DNA of 64,000 nt, taken from the NCBI GenBank assembly GCA_020632915.1, contig JACKEP010000018.1, positions 1 through 64,000 on the forward strand, read 5' to 3'. The stretch is from Alphaproteobacteria bacterium. GTDB taxonomy: Bacteria; Myxococcota_A; UBA796; GCA-2862545. The notes under the pieces are model-generated. The model saw only the letters and a list, made by a program, of their open reading frames with translations, searched no databases and was not told where the DNA came from. Below are positions 52,615 through 61,078 of the stretch, in pieces (within the stretch, counting starts at the first letter, position 1; each line of letters opens with the position of its first letter). The translations under genes were made by a program, and so were the position numbers.

Positions 52615-53741
52615 AGCAGGCCCTGGCCGACGTGTGGCGCCGCGCCCGCCAGCCCGACCCGACGGGGTGGGCGCGCGTGCTGCGACCGCTGCACCACGTC
52701 CGCCTCGTGCTCCGTGAGGGCATCCGCGACCGCATCCACATCGCCAGCGGCTTCGACGCCCTGTGGTGCCTGGAGGCGGTGGCACCGTTCGCGGTGCTGG
52801 TCGTGGCGGTCGCGCGCTGGTGGCACCTCGACGATGCCCTGGTCGGTGGCTTCGAGCACGCCCTGCCCGAGACCATCTTCGGCTACACGTCGAAGGAGGC
52901 GGCGGGCCTGCTGCAGGGCTTCGTCGACGACGCGAGCCTGCCCGCACTCGGCGTGGCGGGCGTCATCTCGGCGCTGTTCATCACCTGGCAGCTGTACGCC
53001 GCCGTGCTCTACGACCTGCGCCGCCTGACCATGCCGCTGCGGCACCTGGGGGTCGGCCGCCACCTGGGCCTGTTCGTGGTGTTCGGGGTGTGGTTCGTGG
53101 CGCTCATGGGCGGCGGGCTCGTGGCCTCGGCGTCGGCCCACGACTCGGGGTGGGGCATCGTCGCCGCGATCGGGCCCATCGCGTGGTCGACGGTGGTGAT
53201 CGCGCTCGGCATCCGGTGGTTCACGCAGGCCGCCGTCGGCTGGCGCCCCGCGTTCGTCGGGGCGGCGTGGGGCGCGGTGTGGTGGGAGATCATCAAGTCG
53301 TGGTTCTGGATCTACACCCGGTCGGACTTCGGCACCTCGTCGCTCGCCGACTTCTACGCCGCGCTCGGCTTCGTCCCGATCCTGATGTTCTGGACGCAGC
53401 TGACGTGGTTCTCGGTGCTGCTGGCGGCCGTCGTGGCGCGCTACCTGTCGGCGCCCGGCGTGCACTGGTCCACCTACAACGACGAGCTCGACGAGGGCGT
53501 CGTGCGTCATCCGTCCGCGGACGGGGTGCGCCGCGTGTGGCGCACGCTCGACGGCCACACGCTGTCCTTGTGGGCGCTGTCGGAGCGGTCCGGACTGCAT
53601 CCGCGCATGGTCCACACCCTCGTGGGCGATCTGGAGGCGCTCGACCTCGTCACCTGCGGAGCCCAGGCGATCACCACGCGGCAGGGCGTCGACGCCGACG
53701 AGGCCGCCCGCCGGTGGTCGGAGCGCTGCGCCGTGCGCTGA
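52611..53741 (+). CDS. YihY/BrkB-family membrane protein with winged-helix tail
   Basis: A 376-residue integral membrane protein of the YihY/UPF0761 type with about six membrane spans between residues 35 and 290 (for example WLEAVAPFAVLVVAV-like first span near 45-65, then around 107-130, 145-170, 180-200, 215-235 and 255-280). The family pattern FFAALGxxPIxxxWxxLxW is met by FYAALGFVPILMFWTQLTW. The C-terminal 75 residues look like a winged helix (LSLWALSERSGLHPRMVHTLVGDLEAL), which occurs in some family members. Although once called ribonuclease BN, YihY proteins have no proven nuclease role; transport or envelope function is more likely. Confidence 0.86.
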   Translation: MKQALADVWRRARQPDPTGWARVLRPLHHVRLVLREGIRDRIHIASGFDALWCLEAVAPFAVLVVAVARWWHLDDALVGGFEHALPETIFGYTSKEAAGLLQGFVDDASLPALGVAGVISALFITWQLYAAVLYDLRRLTMPLRHLGVGRHLGLFVVFGVWFVALMGGGLVASASAHDSGWGIVAAIGPIAWSTVVIALGIRWFTQAAVGWRPAFVGAAWGAVWWEIIKSWFWIYTRSDFGTSSLADFYAALGFVPILMFWTQLTWFSVLLAAVVARYLSAPGVHWSTYNDELDEGVVRHPSADGVRRVWRTLDGHTLSLWALSERSGLHPRMVHTLVGDLEALDLVTCGAQAITTRQGVDADEAARRWSERCAVR

Positions 53742-53962
53742 ACCGGGTGGTGCTGGGGTCCGCGGTCATGGGCGAACCGGTACCGAACGCGGCGCGTGGC
53801 GTGTCCGTGCGCCGCGGTTCGGGCTCGGCGCGTCGCGACCCGCACCACGGCGGGTGGCAAGAGTGCTGTTTCGAACGATGTCCGTGGTTTTCGCTCGACA
53901 GCGTCCGTGTGTTGCCACACAATCCCTGCAGTGGGGCCTCGAGCCATCGGAGGGTACCGGAC

Positions 53963-54172
53963 ATGCCACACCACGACACGGACGGACGCCAACCTTCGCT
54001 TCCAGCACGCACCGGTTCGCCGGAGCGCGACGACGGTCGGCGCAGCGCGTCCCGGTGGCCGCTCCTGGCCGCGGTGGGGCAGCTGGCCGACGTCCACGCC
54101 TCCAAGCGGCGGGAGGACGCGGAGCGGGAGGTCCGGCAGCGGCGTCTCAAGCTCGGCACCGTCGAGCGCTGA
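53963..54172 (+). CDS. Small hypothetical basic protein
   Basis: A 69-residue open frame: Ser/Arg/Asp-rich N-terminus, then a short helix (LLAAVGQLADVHASKRRE) and an Arg/Lys/Glu-rich tail. GGAGGG lies 9 bases before the ATG. The 220 bp upstream are less GC-rich than the rest and include a GTGTG-TTGC-CACAC hairpin (53907-53920), so a promoter is plausible. No family recognised. Confidence 0.45.
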   Translation: MPHHDTDGRQPSLPARTGSPERDDGRRSASRWPLLAAVGQLADVHASKRREDAEREVRQRRLKLGTVER

Positions 54173-54229
54173 CGCGTCGCGTGCGGTGACGACGCCTCCG
54201 AGGGGATAGCGGGCCCTCCAGGAGGGCGC

Positions 54230-56146
54230 GTGGACGGGGTGAGCCTGCAGGACGCGGTGCGCGCGTGGCTCGCGCCGCCGCTGGATCACCCCATCGGCCG
54301 CGCCCGCACCCGCTGGTTCGACGCGGTCCTGGCTCCCGCCCTCGGCACGTGGTCCCCAGACGCCGCGACCTGGCTCGCCGTCCTGGCGGATCTGTGTGGT
54401 GCGGACGGTTCGCTGCGACCACCGTCGACGCAGCCGCCGGGTGCTGGGGCGGTCGCCGTGTGGGCGGGCGCGGTGACGCTGCCGTGGACGCCCCGTGTCA
54501 CGCGGGGCGGGCTGACCTTTCGTGGCCGCGCCGACCGTACCGCCGCGGACGTGGTGGGCATCGACGCCGACGGCACCATCGTGTTGGACCTCGGCCCCGG
54601 ACAGGCCGACCTGTCGGCGGCGGCGCGACGGCTTCGTGAGGGGGGCGTCGCGGCGACCACGGGGGGCCTGCGGATGGCGGCGCGCGCGCTGGCGTGCCCC
54701 ACCACGACCGACGGCTTCCTGTGGGACGACGACGCCGCCTCGCTGCGGGACCACGTCGTCGCGACGGTCGTGGCACGCGTCGGCGCTGCCGGCTGGGACG
54801 CACAGGCCCTGGCGTGTCTGGGGCGCATGGGCCCTGCAGCCGACGCCTTCGCCATCGCGCTCGCGCGGCGGGAGCGCGCGCTCCTGGACGCGTGGCGTGC
54901 GCCGCGACCGGTGGTCGCCGAGGGCTGCGTGGTGCGCCTGGGCGATCTCCCCGCCGACGTGTCGGAGGCCGTCCGCGCCGATCCGGGGTGGCCGGCCGTG
55001 TGTGCCGAGGCCGAGATCCTCGGCATCGATCCGCAGACCGACGTGGCGCGTGTGCCGGTCGACACGGCCCACGTGCCGTCGACGGCTGCCGCGGTCCAGG
55101 CCGCGATCGCGACGCCCCAGGGCTGGCTGGTGTGGGGTGACAACGCCGCCGGGATGCGCCACGTCGCCGCCTCGGGCCTGCACGCCCAGTGCGCCTACGT
55201 CGACCCGCCGTTCAACACCGGCCGCACCTTCGACTACCGCGACCGCTACGACCACCACGCCTGGGAGGCGATGCTCGGCGAGCGCCTGGCGGCCTGCCGC
55301 GACCTGCTCCGGCCCACCGGTGTGCTCTGGCTCCACCTCGACACCCACGCTGCCCACCTCGGGCGCGCCCTCCTCGACCGCGTCTTCGGCGAGGGCGCCT
55401 TCCTCAACGAGGTGGTCTGGCAGTTCGGGGGCAAGGGCCTGGCCAACGTGCGGCGCCGGCTGGTGCCGCTGCACAACACCCTGCACCTGGTGGCGCGGGA
55501 CCCGTCGCAGGTGACGCTGGACAACCGCGAGCGGGGGCGGATCACCGCGTCCGTGCGGGCGCGCTTCGGCCATGTGCTCGACGACGCGGGGAAGGTGACG
55601 TTCGGCGCGCTCACCCGCGCTCGCGAAGCCCGCGAGCACCGGGTGCTCGCCGCGCGCTTCGAGCGTCGGCACGGTCGCGCACCCGAGGCCGACGACGTCG
55701 CGGTCGACTACGCCGGTCAGGGCGCCCTGGTGCGCACCGTGTGGCTCGGGCAGGACGTCCCGATCGTCCGCACCGCCGACCCGGAGCACACCGGCTTCGT
55801 CACCCAGAAGCCCGAGCGCCTGCTCCAGCGGGTGGTCGCCATCGGCAGCGCGCCGGGCGACGTCGTGCTCGACCCGTTCGCCGGCAGTGGCACCACCCTG
55901 GCGGTGGCCCACAAGCTCGGTCGCCGCTGGGTGGGCATGGAGGCCGGTGCCCATGCCGCCACCACCTTCGACGACGGCGACGGCGTCCGCGTGGGCGTGC
56001 TCGGTCGCCTCAAGCAGGTCGTCGCGGGTGCGGGCACCGGGGAGCCAGCCGGCATCAGCGCCGCCGTGGGCTGGCAGGGCGGCGGCAGCCTGCGGTGGAC
56101 GCGCCTCGGCCCGGCCGACGCGGCGATCGACGCCGTCCGTTGGTGA
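54230..56146 (+). CDS. Orphan beta-class DNA methyltransferase with novel N-terminal extension
   Basis: A 638-residue SAM-dependent DNA methyltransferase. Motif IV DPPFNTG (325-331) precedes motif I DPFAGSGTT (548-556), the order of the beta class (type III Mod and solitary m6A/m4C enzymes); GAFLNEVVWQFGG and FVTQKPERLL (motif X region) agree. DPPF can go with N4-cytosine or N6-adenine methylation. Residues 1-290 are a long N-terminal extension of unknown fold; the block around 425-505 is the probable target-recognition domain. GGAGGG precedes the GTG. No restriction gene lies beside it, so it is a solitary methyltransferase or part of an unrecognised system. Confidence 0.87.
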   Translation: MDGVSLQDAVRAWLAPPLDHPIGRARTRWFDAVLAPALGTWSPDAATWLAVLADLCGADGSLRPPSTQPPGAGAVAVWAGAVTLPWTPRVTRGGLTFRGRADRTAADVVGIDADGTIVLDLGPGQADLSAAARRLREGGVAATTGGLRMAARALACPTTTDGFLWDDDAASLRDHVVATVVARVGAAGWDAQALACLGRMGPAADAFAIALARRERALLDAWRAPRPVVAEGCVVRLGDLPADVSEAVRADPGWPAVCAEAEILGIDPQTDVARVPVDTAHVPSTAAAVQAAIATPQGWLVWGDNAAGMRHVAASGLHAQCAYVDPPFNTGRTFDYRDRYDHHAWEAMLGERLAACRDLLRPTGVLWLHLDTHAAHLGRALLDRVFGEGAFLNEVVWQFGGKGLANVRRRLVPLHNTLHLVARDPSQVTLDNRERGRITASVRARFGHVLDDAGKVTFGALTRAREAREHRVLAARFERRHGRAPEADDVAVDYAGQGALVRTVWLGQDVPIVRTADPEHTGFVTQKPERLLQRVVAIGSAPGDVVLDPFAGSGTTLAVAHKLGRRWVGMEAGAHAATTFDDGDGVRVGVLGRLKQVVAGAGTGEPAGISAAVGWQGGGSLRWTRLGPADAAIDAVRW

Positions 56147-56164
56147 ACCGTCGACCGCGGACGT

Positions 56165-57481
56165 CTACAGCAGCGTTCCGGTCAACAGGGCGTGGGCGAC
56201 GCTGAAGTAGATCACCAGCCCGGTGACGTCGACGAGCGTGGCGACGAACGGCGTGGACGCCGACGCGGGGTCGAGCCCCACCCGCTGGATCACGAGTGGG
56301 AGGATGGCGCCTGACACCGTGCCCCAGATGACGACGCCGACGAGGCTGATCGCCACGGTCAGGCCGACGAGGAAGGCGTGGTCACCGTAGGTGCCGAAGG
56401 CCTGCTGCCACGCGAGCACGCGCAGCATGCCCATCACGCCGAGCAGGCCGCCCAGGGCGAGGCCGCTGGCGATCTCGCGACGCAGCACGACGAGCCAGTC
56501 CCGGGGACGGACCTCGCCCAGCGCCAGCGCGCGGATGAGCAGCGTGGCGGCCTGGGAGCCCGAGTTGCCACCCGACGAGATGATGAGCGGCACGAACACC
56601 GCGAGCACCACCGCCTTGGCGATCTCGTCCTCGTAGGACGCCATCGCGGTGGCGGTGAGCAGCTCGCCCACGAACAGCAGCGCCAGCCAGCCCGCGCGCT
56701 TGCGGATCATCGTGACGAGATCGGTGTCGAGGTAGGGCAGGTCGAGCGCCTCCATGCCGCCCAGCTTCTGCATGTCCTCGGACGCCTCCTCCTGGACGAC
56801 GTCGACGATGTCGTCGATGGTGATGATGCCCTGCATCATGCCGGCGTCGTCGACGACGGGCACCGCGGCGAGGTCGTGGCGGGCGAACACGCGCGCCACC
56901 TGCTCCTGGTCGAGGTTGGGGGGCACGGTCAGCGGGTCGCGCCGCATGATCTCGGCGACCGGCCGGTCGTCGGTGGTGGCGAACAGGTCGCGGAACGACA
57001 CGACCCCGACCAGGCGCTGCGAGGGGTCGAGGACGTAGGCGTAGTAGATCATCTCGAGCTGGGCCTGGGCCTGGCGGCGCAGGTAGCGGATCGCCTCGCC
57101 GACGGTCATGTCCGACCGCAAGCGGGCGAACCGCGGGCTCATCAGGCCGCCGGCGGCGTCCTCCTCGTAGGCGAGCAGGGCGCGGACCTCGCGGCGCGTG
57201 GGCTCGTCGAGCTGGGCCAGCAACCCCGGGCGGTCCTCCTCGTCGGCGTACTGGACCAGGTCGGCGATGTCGTCGGGGGGCAGGGCGCGCACCCACACCT
57301 TGCGCTGCTCGGGCGGCAACGCGAGGATCAGCTCGGCCTGGTCGCCGATGGACAGCGCGAAGAACAGGTCGTCGTCGGCGCCGACGGGCAGCGCACGGAA
57401 CGCACCGACGCGCTCGTCCATCGGCAGCGACGACCACTGCTCCAACAGGACGGAGACGGTCTCGAGGGCCGTGGGGCTCAT
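56165..57481 (-). CDS. mgtE: Magnesium transporter MgtE
   Basis: A 438-residue MgtE-family channel. Seen: the N-terminal helical Mg-sensing domain (about 1-120, ALPPEQRKVWVRALPPDD), two CBS domains (about 125-245, with GVVSFRDLF and GIITIDDIVDV), the plug helix, then five membrane spans (about 265-435) holding PLIISSGGNSGSQAATL and DPASASTPFVATLVDV, the selectivity-pore signature. GGAGG precedes the ATG. It converges with the methyltransferase (18 bp apart) and diverges from a cation exporter gene. I see no M-box riboswitch upstream. Confidence 0.96.
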   Translation of the reverse strand: MSPTALETVSVLLEQWSSLPMDERVGAFRALPVGADDDLFFALSIGDQAELILALPPEQRKVWVRALPPDDIADLVQYADEEDRPGLLAQLDEPTRREVRALLAYEEDAAGGLMSPRFARLRSDMTVGEAIRYLRRQAQAQLEMIYYAYVLDPSQRLVGVVSFRDLFATTDDRPVAEIMRRDPLTVPPNLDQEQVARVFARHDLAAVPVVDDAGMMQGIITIDDIVDVVQEEASEDMQKLGGMEALDLPYLDTDLVTMIRKRAGWLALLFVGELLTATAMASYEDEIAKAVVLAVFVPLIISSGGNSGSQAATLLIRALALGEVRPRDWLVVLRREIASGLALGGLLGVMGMLRVLAWQQAFGTYGDHAFLVGLTVAISLVGVVIWGTVSGAILPLVIQRVGLDPASASTPFVATLVDVTGLVIYFSVAHALLTGTLL

Positions 57482-57572
57482 CGGGCCTCCAGGACGCGGA
57501 GGCGACGCGCGCGCAGCACGGACACATCGTCCGCGGCGCGGACGCGGGGGGTGACGTGAGGGAACAAGGGGA

Positions 57573-57593
57573 CCTCCTGCGTCACGCAGGAGG
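57573..57593. other. Perfect hairpin carrying SD and anti-SD sequence
   Basis: CCTCCTGCG, loop TCA, CGCAGGAGG: a perfect 9-bp stem in the 294 bp divergent region between mgtE and the exporter gene. It contains both CCTCCT and AGGAGG. It may be a leader structure or terminator-like hairpin; no T tail is seen. Confidence 0.5.
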
Positions 57594-57775
57594 GCGGGCT
57601 CCGGGCGGACGCGGGTCAGCGACGTGGGGTGCGACTACCGGGGCCTTCCATCGGGAAACCTCGTGGGGAACGGTCGGCTCTTACCCTGCCCGGCCCACAT
57701 CGGCATGTCGGGGGAGCGTCAGCGGACAGCGTGCCGGGCCGTCGACGTGGTAGGAGCGCGCCGTCGGAGGCCGCG

Positions 57776-58369
57776 ATGGACCTGTCAGCGCTCGCGCAGG
57801 CGTTCACGCTCGTGGGCATCGCCGAGCTCGGCGACAAGAGCCAGCTCGTGGTGCTCACGCTCGCCGTGCGCCTGGGGGCGCGCCCCGTGCTGCTCGGCGC
57901 GGTGATCGCGTTCGCCGTGCTCGACGCGCTCGCCGTCACGGTCGGCGCCGCGCTGTCGGCGCTGGTGCCCGTGCCGGTGACGATGGCGCTCGCGGCGGTG
58001 CTCTTCCTGGTGTTCGGCGTGCTCACCCTGCGCGACGAAGGGGACGACGAGGCGCCCGACACGCTCGCCGAGGGCCACCCGGTGCTGCTCACGGTGAGCG
58101 CGCTGCTGCTGGCCGAGCTCGGCGACAAGACCCAGCTCACGGTGGCCGCGCTGGCCGCCGCCAGCGACCCGTGGTCGACCTGGGTGGGCGCCACGGTGGC
58201 CCTGACCGCCACGTCCACGCTGGCGGCCCTGCTCGGCAGCACCCTCCTCGAGCGCATGCCACGGCGCGTGCTCGACGTCGTCGCCGGGCTGCTGTTCCTG
58301 GCCTTCGGCCTCTGGCTGGCGGGCAGCGCGCTGTGGGGCCTGTGGACCCTGTCGGGCGGTGGCGCGTGA
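57776..58369 (+). CDS. UPF0016/TMEM165-family cation (Mn/Ca) exporter
   Basis: A 197-residue membrane protein with the two hallmark E-x-G-D-(K/R)-(S/T) repeats: AELGDKSQL (about 14-22) and AELGDKTQL (about 115-123), each in one of two inverted three-helix halves. This is the Gdt1/TMEM165/MneA family, which exports Mn2+ or exchanges Ca2+ for H+. GGAGG precedes the ATG at 57776. The 294 bp upstream could hold a Mn-sensing leader; I found no clean yybP-ykoY consensus. It overlaps the next gene by 4 bp (GTGA) and is divergent from mgtE. Confidence 0.93.
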   Translation: MDLSALAQAFTLVGIAELGDKSQLVVLTLAVRLGARPVLLGAVIAFAVLDALAVTVGAALSALVPVPVTMALAAVLFLVFGVLTLRDEGDDEAPDTLAEGHPVLLTVSALLLAELGDKTQLTVAALAAASDPWSTWVGATVALTATSTLAALLGSTLLERMPRRVLDVVAGLLFLAFGLWLAGSALWGLWTLSGGGA

Positions 58370-58830
58370 GCGGGCGCGTCGTGCAGACCACCGCTGAGCT
58401 GCCGTGCACCGAAGCGGTCGCCTGGGCCGTGCTCGCCGACCTGCCGGCGTGGCCCACCTGGAACCCCGCGGTGGCCTCCCTCGACGGGGAGCTGGCGCTG
58501 GGCGCACGCCTGCGGCTGGGGTTGCGCCAAGGGGACCGCACCGTCACCGTCGGCGTGCGGATCACCCGCCTGGAGCCTGGACGCGTGCTCGCCTGGGTGG
58601 GGGGCGTCCCGGGCCTGACCACGGCAGAGCACACGTTCGCGCTGGAGCCGGTGGCCCCGGGGCCCGCCGACGCCGCGGCGGCGCCGCGCTGCCGCTTCGT
58701 CCACACCGAGGCCTTCTCGGGCGTGCTGCCGTGGCTGTTGTGGCCGTGGCTGAGGGCGCGCCTCCTGCCCCGCTACGAGGCGACGAACGCGGGCCTCGCG
58801 GCACGGGTGGTCGACCGCGATCAGGCCTGA
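58366..58830 (+). CDS. SRPBCC-family (polyketide cyclase/START-like) protein
   Basis: A 154-residue protein with the SRPBCC layout: an N-terminal strand followed by VAWAVLADLPAWPTWNPAV, central strands with VGVRITRLEPGRVLAWVGG, and a C-terminal helix that would cap the hydrophobic cavity. These domains bind lipids, polyketides or other hydrophobic ligands. The start overlaps the exporter stop (GTGA). Its 3' end overlaps the convergent patatin gene by 10 bp. Confidence 0.8.
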   Translation: MSGRVVQTTAELPCTEAVAWAVLADLPAWPTWNPAVASLDGELALGARLRLGLRQGDRTVTVGVRITRLEPGRVLAWVGGVPGLTTAEHTFALEPVAPGPADAAAAPRCRFVHTEAFSGVLPWLLWPWLRARLLPRYEATNAGLAARVVDRDQA

Positions 58831-60659
58831 GCCGTCGCCAGGGTCCGCAGGGTCGGGAGCGCGCGCTCCCGTGCCTGTTGCACGAGCGCACGGCCGGCGG
58901 CCACATCCACGCCGAAGACGCCGGGGTTGGGCAACGCCAGCTCCAGCACGTGCACGTTCGCGGCGGACGGGCGATCCCGCCTGCGCTGGACGTTGGCCAG
59001 CGTCATCGTCTGGGTGAGGATGTCGAGGAGGGCAGGGAGGCGCTTGGCCCCCTTGCGCGGCGTCCAGGCCTGCCACAGGGCCTGCCAGCCCGACACGGCG
59101 GTGCCGTAGGGGGACAGGTCGGTGAACGCCGCGTAGCGCCCGCCGTCCGGACGGCCCTCGATGTCGACGCCGACCACGAGCCCGTGCGCGCACCACGGCT
59201 GCAGCGCGTCGACCGGCAGGTTGTCGAGGACGCCGCCGTCGACGAGCACCCGGTCGCCGTCGCACACCGGTGGCCAGATGCCCGGCAGCGACGCGCTGGC
59301 CCGCAGGGCGCGCCAGGCCGGGCCACGGTCGATCCAGACGCGCTCCCCGCGGGCGAGGTCGGCCGCCGCACACACGACGGGCAGGAACAGGTCCTCGAGG
59401 TCGAGGCCGGCGCAGGCGGCCCGGAGCACGTCGTCGAGCGCGGCTCCGCTCATGAGCGACACCAGCGGTGGGCCCGCGGTGCGCCACGAGGGTCGGACCG
59501 CGAAGAACGTGCGCGCGCAGACCTCCAGGCGCGCCTCCAGCGTGGGGTGCAGGGCCACGGCCATCGCCATGGCCGCGCCCGCGCTGGTGCCGGCGAGGGC
59601 GTCGACGGTCAGGCCCACGTCGTCGCAGGCCTGGGCCACGCCCAGGTGGGCGATGCCGCGGGTGCCGCCACCGCCGAGCGCGAGGCCGGTCGCGCGCCCC
59701 GACATCCGACGCGCGGCGCGCAGGGCGTCGGATGCACTGCCGGTGCGCAGGTGGTGGTGACGGACGTTCGGTCGGGCGTCGAGCCACGCCGACGTGCCCC
59801 GCGCGTGCCGCGCGCCTGCAGGGTGCACGAGGACGAGGTCGACGGTCGCCTCGGGGCGGGTCGCGTACGCCCGAAGCGTGCGCTCCCACGCGCCGGGGGT
59901 CGGGTCCTCGGTGGCGGCCACGACCAGGACCAGCGCGTCCGCGTCACGCACCGCCCGCGGGTTCCAGCGGGGGGCGTCCGGCGCACACCGACGCACCACG
60001 AGCTCGTGGGCCTGCTCCACCGAGGCGAGCTGCGGCGTGAGGCCACCCTCTCGCCCCGCCGCCTCGTCGTGCCAGCCGGCATCGAGGACGGCGGTGTCGC
60101 CCAGCACACCGAATGCGGCCACCAGCGCGTCGACGGCCCCGCGGGTGCAGGCGCTGTCGTCGAGCGCGGCCACCGCGAACACCTGACACACCGGGGCCAG
60201 CGGGCCTCGTTCCCGGCGGGGCGACGCGCGCTCCGCGGCCACCGTCACGAGCGCACGCACCAGCCCCGGGGCGTGGGGGGCGAGGGCCTCGTAGGCGTCG
60301 ATCGAGAGGCGGTACAGCACCGTGTCGCGGCGCGCGCGCACGGTCGCGGACCGGGGACGTCGCGCCAGGAGCGCGAGCTCGCCGACCACCTGGCGCGCGC
60401 CGAGCCGGCCGATCGGGGCGTCGTCGACGAGCACGAGCAGCTGCCCGGCGAGCACCACGTAGAGCGCGTCGCCGACGTCGCCCTGGCGCACCAGCGTCTC
60501 GCCCGCCGCGAGCCACACGCGCTGGAGCCGTGCGGCGACCACGTCCCACTGCGCCGGATCCAGGTCACCCAGCCCCAGCACGTCCCGCACGACGTCGAGC
60601 TCGAACGGGCTCGGCTCGATCAGGATCGAGGGCTCGGGTGCGCGTCGTTCGCCCTGCAT
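58821..60659 (-). CDS. NTE-type patatin phospholipase with cNMP-binding domain
   Basis: A 612-residue protein. Residues 20-145 form a cyclic-nucleotide-binding domain (GDVGDALYVVLAGQ, VVGELALL, RSATVRAR). Residues 155-310 resemble a degenerate Rossmann/MinD-like region. From residue 325 is a patatin catalytic domain: oxyanion loop GGGGTRG (329-335), nucleophile elbow GTSAG (357-361) and VDGGVLDN with the catalytic Asp. The layout is that of bacterial neuropathy-target-esterase homologues, which hydrolyse lysophospholipids. Ribosome site is weak. A TACGCT motif lies 41 bases upstream of the ATG. It probably acts at the inner membrane. Confidence 0.92.
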   Translation of the reverse strand: MQGERRAPEPSILIEPSPFELDVVRDVLGLGDLDPAQWDVVAARLQRVWLAAGETLVRQGDVGDALYVVLAGQLLVLVDDAPIGRLGARQVVGELALLARRPRSATVRARRDTVLYRLSIDAYEALAPHAPGLVRALVTVAAERASPRRERGPLAPVCQVFAVAALDDSACTRGAVDALVAAFGVLGDTAVLDAGWHDEAAGREGGLTPQLASVEQAHELVVRRCAPDAPRWNPRAVRDADALVLVVAATEDPTPGAWERTLRAYATRPEATVDLVLVHPAGARHARGTSAWLDARPNVRHHHLRTGSASDALRAARRMSGRATGLALGGGGTRGIAHLGVAQACDDVGLTVDALAGTSAGAAMAMAVALHPTLEARLEVCARTFFAVRPSWRTAGPPLVSLMSGAALDDVLRAACAGLDLEDLFLPVVCAAADLARGERVWIDRGPAWRALRASASLPGIWPPVCDGDRVLVDGGVLDNLPVDALQPWCAHGLVVGVDIEGRPDGGRYAAFTDLSPYGTAVSGWQALWQAWTPRKGAKRLPALLDILTQTMTLANVQRRRDRPSAANVHVLELALPNPGVFGVDVAAGRALVQQARERALPTLRTLATAQA

Positions 60660-61078
60660 GGACGCCCCGGCGGCGTGCGCGACCGCACGTCACGCCTTCA
60701 GCGTAGCGCACGTTGCGGGCGGGAGCCGTTCGGCGGCCCCAGCGCGCGCGGGCAGGGGAAGGCGCGTCGCCGAGCCGGCCTGCGGTGTTTCCGAAAGCTC
60801 CCGGGTTCCTGTCCGTAGCAAACCGCAGGACCGGGAAGGATGCATGGTCTTGTACATCGGCGTAGAAACAATGGAAATGCGGTACGCAAGTTGAATTGAC
60901 ATCCTGCGGAAGTGGCGACCGTCCGCGCGACGAAACGGCGCTTGTGCCGGTCGAACGCCGGCCCCGGCCCGCTCCGGGTCCACCTGCGGATCCGTGCCCG
61001 TGAGTACCGCACGAATCGCGCTCGAAACCGCGTTCCACGCGGCGATGGATCGAGGAGACCCCAACCCGTGGAGCCGTC
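60660..61078. other. Intergenic region with low-GC island
   Basis: A 419 bp gap between divergent genes. It holds a TACGCT -10-like motif for the patatin gene (minus strand, 60705-60700), an inverted repeat CCTGCGGT (60779-60786) and ACCGCAGG (60822-60829), and a stretch about 60840-60905 that is clearly AT-richer than its surroundings and includes TTGACA at 60896. A tiny frame of 16 codons (60844-60894, after GAAGGA) is present but unsupported. No other gene is seen. Confidence 0.5.

Noticed and set aside
54230..56146. Methyltransferase as part of a complete restriction-modification or BREX-type system
   Set aside because: Neighbours are YihY, a 69-residue protein and mgtE; none is a nuclease, ATPase or other known partner.
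57482..57775. M-box or yybP-ykoY riboswitch
   Set aside because: I could not find the conserved core of either by eye on the proper strand; kept only as a point to check.
60844..60894. 16-codon frame with a GAAGGA ribosome-like site, possible leader peptide
   Set aside because: Too short to support; downstream gene is 185 bp away and no attenuator structure is evident.
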